Below are positions 62,254 through 64,000 of a stretch of 64,000 nucleotides of DNA, piece after piece. Every line of letters begins with the position of its first letter. Positions within the stretch are counted from its first letter, which is position 1. The stretch comes from Asanoa ishikariensis (lineage in GTDB: Bacteria > Actinomycetota > Actinomycetes > Mycobacteriales > Micromonosporaceae), in the NCBI RefSeq assembly GCF_900107455.1, contig NZ_FNQB01000002.1:930001-994000 (forward strand). The letters are read 5' to 3'. Below the pieces are notes generated by a model. That model did not search any database, was not told where the DNA came from, and worked only from the letters and a program-made list of their open reading frames with translations. The translations under genes were made by a program, and so were the position numbers.

Positions 62254-63348
62254 ATGAGCGGTGGTGACAAGCTCGACTTCGAGATTCGCCCGAATCCCCA
62301 GCCGGTAACCGCCGCCGAGCGCGCCGCGCTGATGGTCGACCCAGGGTTCGGCCGAGTCTTCACCGACCACATGGTGACCGCACGTTACGCCGACGGAAAG
62401 GGCTGGTACGAGGCCCGCGTCGAGGCCCGCGCCCCGATCCCGATGGATCCGGCCAGCGCGGTGCTGCACTACGCACAAGAGATCTTCGAGGGCCTGAAGG
62501 CATATCGGAACGCCGACGGCACGGTGACCATGTTCCGCCCGGAGGCCAACGCCGCGCGGTTCACCACCTCGGCCACCCGGCTGGCGATGCCCCACCTGCC
62601 CGAGGGCGCGTTCGTCGACTCACTGCGCCGGCTGATCAGCGTCGACCGCGAGTGGATCCCGAACGACGAGGAAGGCAGCCTCTACCTGCGCCCGTTCATG
62701 TTCGCCAGCGAGGTCTTCCTGGGCGTCCGCCCGGCGATGGAATACCTCTACGTGGTGATCGCGTCGCCGGTCGGCTCCTACTTCAAGCACGGCGTCAAGC
62801 CGGTCAACGTCTGGGTCAGCCCGAACTACACGCGGGCGGCCCCGGGCGGCACAGGCGCGGCAAAGTTCGGCGGCAACTACGCGGCGTCGCTGCTGCCCCA
62901 ACAGGAGGCGGCGGCCAACGGCTGCGACCAGGTCGTCTTCCTCGACGCGGTCGAGCAGCGCTGGATCGACGAGCTAGGCGGCATGAACATCTTCTTCGTG
63001 TACGACGACGGCACGCTGGTCACGCCGCCGCTCGGCACGATCCTGCCGGGCATCACCCGCGAGGCCATCATGCGCCTGGCCAACGACGACGGCCGAGCGG
63101 TGATCGAGCGGCCGGTGGCCTTCGACGAATGGCACGCCGACGCCGACCGCGGCCGCATCCGCGAGGCCTTCGCCTGCGGCACGGCAGCGGTAATCACCCC
63201 GATCGGCGAGGTCCGCTTCGAAGGAGGCTCGTTCAAAATGGGCGACGGCACCTCGGGCGACGTGACGATGGGCATCCGCAAGCGCCTGGTCGACATCCAA
63301 CGAGGCCGCTCAGCGGACCCCTACGGCTGGGTGCACAAGGTCCTCTGA
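62254..63348 (+). CDS. ilvE: Branched-chain-amino-acid aminotransferase
   Basis: The protein has 364 residues from ATG 62254, with GGAGG about ten bases upstream. It is a fold-type IV PLP enzyme: VLHYAQEIFEGLKAYRNADGTVTMFRPEANAAR, RPFMFASEVFLGVRPA, the PLP lysine in GTGAAKFGGNYAASLLPQQEA near residue 205, and LGGMNIFFVYDDGTLVTPPLGTILPGITRE. It makes the last step for valine, leucine and isoleucine and the first of their breakdown. The 160 bp between leuB and this gene contain GGGCGA/TCGCCC ends that may form a weak hairpin (62138-62167). A good terminator follows. Confidence 0.97.
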   Translation: MSGGDKLDFEIRPNPQPVTAAERAALMVDPGFGRVFTDHMVTARYADGKGWYEARVEARAPIPMDPASAVLHYAQEIFEGLKAYRNADGTVTMFRPEANAARFTTSATRLAMPHLPEGAFVDSLRRLISVDREWIPNDEEGSLYLRPFMFASEVFLGVRPAMEYLYVVIASPVGSYFKHGVKPVNVWVSPNYTRAAPGGTGAAKFGGNYAASLLPQQEAAANGCDQVVFLDAVEQRWIDELGGMNIFFVYDDGTLVTPPLGTILPGITREAIMRLANDDGRAVIERPVAFDEWHADADRGRIREAFACGTAAVITPIGEVRFEGGSFKMGDGTSGDVTMGIRKRLVDIQRGRSADPYGWVHKVL

Positions 63349-63360
63349 CCGTTTTCTCTC

Positions 63361-63396
63361 AAGGGCGCACCGGGTCTGGTCCCGGTGCGCCCTTTG
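63361..63396 (+). terminator. Intrinsic terminator after ilvE
   Basis: AAGGGCGCACCGGG and CCCGGTGCGCCCTT pair perfectly over 14 bp with the loop TCTGGT, followed by TTGCTT. Confidence 0.88.
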
Positions 63397-64000
63397 CTTG
63401 CTCCATTCGATGTCCCGGGCTCGTCGTGGGCACGACCGTCGCTCCCGCCGGAATCCGGCGTCCGCCGCTGGTCGCCCTCAACGCTTCCTATTTGGATCAC
63501 TGACCGTCTGATGTAGACGCTGTTGTCTGCGGGCCTTTCACGGATTGGTTCCTCTGCTGGCGGCCAGGGCCTGGCAGCGACCATGGATCCACTGGAGTCA
63601 TTTGGCCGAACCAATCCCGCTCGCCAAACCATCGGCCGTTGCTGCATCCGGGAACCCCCAGATGCGGCCGGCCAATTGGTTGCCTACCAGGGGACCGCAC
63701 GACCAGCGCGCCGCGATGCGTCGAGCTCCGCTGGCGACGGGGCAGCGCGGCCCGCAGCGACCACGCGGATTGTGGCTCGTGCCGGCTGTGTTGGCCGCGT
63801 GGGATTGCGACTCGTACTGGACCGCGGTGACCGCGCGGGATCACGGCTCGCGGCGGGCCGTGGTGGCTGCGCCCGGATTGCGGCTCGTGCCGGCCGTGTT
63901 GGCCGCGTGGGGTCGCGCTAGACCGCGCCGGATCGCGCTGACCGCGCTGATCGCGCCGGTCCGTGGTGACGGCGCTGGCCCCGCTGACTGCGCCGCGCCG
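63397..64000. other. Intergenic stretch without clear gene, with repeats
   Basis: No credible gene was found to the window end. A 21-base reverse piece of the dispersed repeat is at 63431-63451. A unit CGGATTG-GGCTCGTGCCGG, then GTGTTGGCCGCGTGG, occurs at 63766 and again at 63874, 108 bp apart, with weaker copies of GACCGCG words between and beyond. GTGACCGCGC and CTGACCGCGC words increase toward the end. Confidence 0.6.

Overview
The window is high-GC actinobacterial chromosome, most likely from the Micromonosporaceae. Signs of this are many GTG starts, four-base start/stop overlaps, a SCO6745-type protein, and an intergenic palindrome (AAGCAAGGG...CCCTTGCTT) of a kind I associate with Micromonospora and Actinoplanes. 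No rRNA, tRNA, CRISPR array, insertion sequence or prophage is visible.

Layout: 1-3000 holds a partial FkbM methyltransferase, a small P-loop kinase, a metal-type MerR regulator with a 13-residue cysteine peptide behind it, a SCO6745-type protein and a small membrane protein. 3067-9598 (minus) carries a GGDEF/EAL protein and the row ligA, VOC protein, core-MetE-like protein, CDP-alcohol phosphotransferase. 9680-16721 (plus) is one tight operon: dehydrogenase, PTPS-like protein, glycosyltransferase, methyltransferase, LPG-synthase-type membrane protein, RibD-C reductase, GTP cyclohydrolase II and LtaS/sulfatase-type membrane enzyme. No known pathway accounts for this set. 16635-18239 is a TetR/hydrolase pair. 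18326-21611 is gatCAB. 21825-31845 is mixed: esterase lipoprotein, degenerate GGDEF/EAL protein, thioesterase, HTH/MFS pair, GT39-type protein, 2-hydroxyacid dehydrogenase and PH-domain protein. 31902-33265 is a BNR propeller coupled to a MoaD-like protein, followed by about 1 kb of tandem repeats. 34289-38987 has a VOC protein, a PQQ-type sugar dehydrogenase lipoprotein, a metallophosphoesterase and glyA behind a ZTP riboswitch.

39161-49272 is a carbohydrate locus: Opp-type ABC transporter (binding protein, two permeases, two ATPases), a LacI repressor and a GH2 beta-mannosidase. These are tied together by repeated operators close to ACTTAACCGGTTAAGT, with two CebR/CelR-type boxes at the front. 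Three repeat expansions sit inside it, two of them in operon junctions where they keep start/stop coupling. 49273-63348 is branched-chain amino acid and serine synthesis: ilvD, a GGDEF/EAL protein, ilvB (with attenuator), ilvH, ilvC, serA, a hypothetical gene, an ApbE-type gene, leuB and ilvE.

The order ilvBHC-serA-leuB with gatCAB-ligA, a core-MetE protein, a PH-domain protein and a sugar-dehydrogenase lipoprotein resembles, from memory, the Mycobacterium Rv2995-Rv3015 region. The window therefore looks like an old conserved core with accessory islands inserted: the pterin/GCHII operon, the sugar locus and the repeat arrays. The observations I rate highest are the cysteine mini-peptide, the pterin/GCHII membrane operon, and the repeats that preserve translational coupling in the ABC operon.
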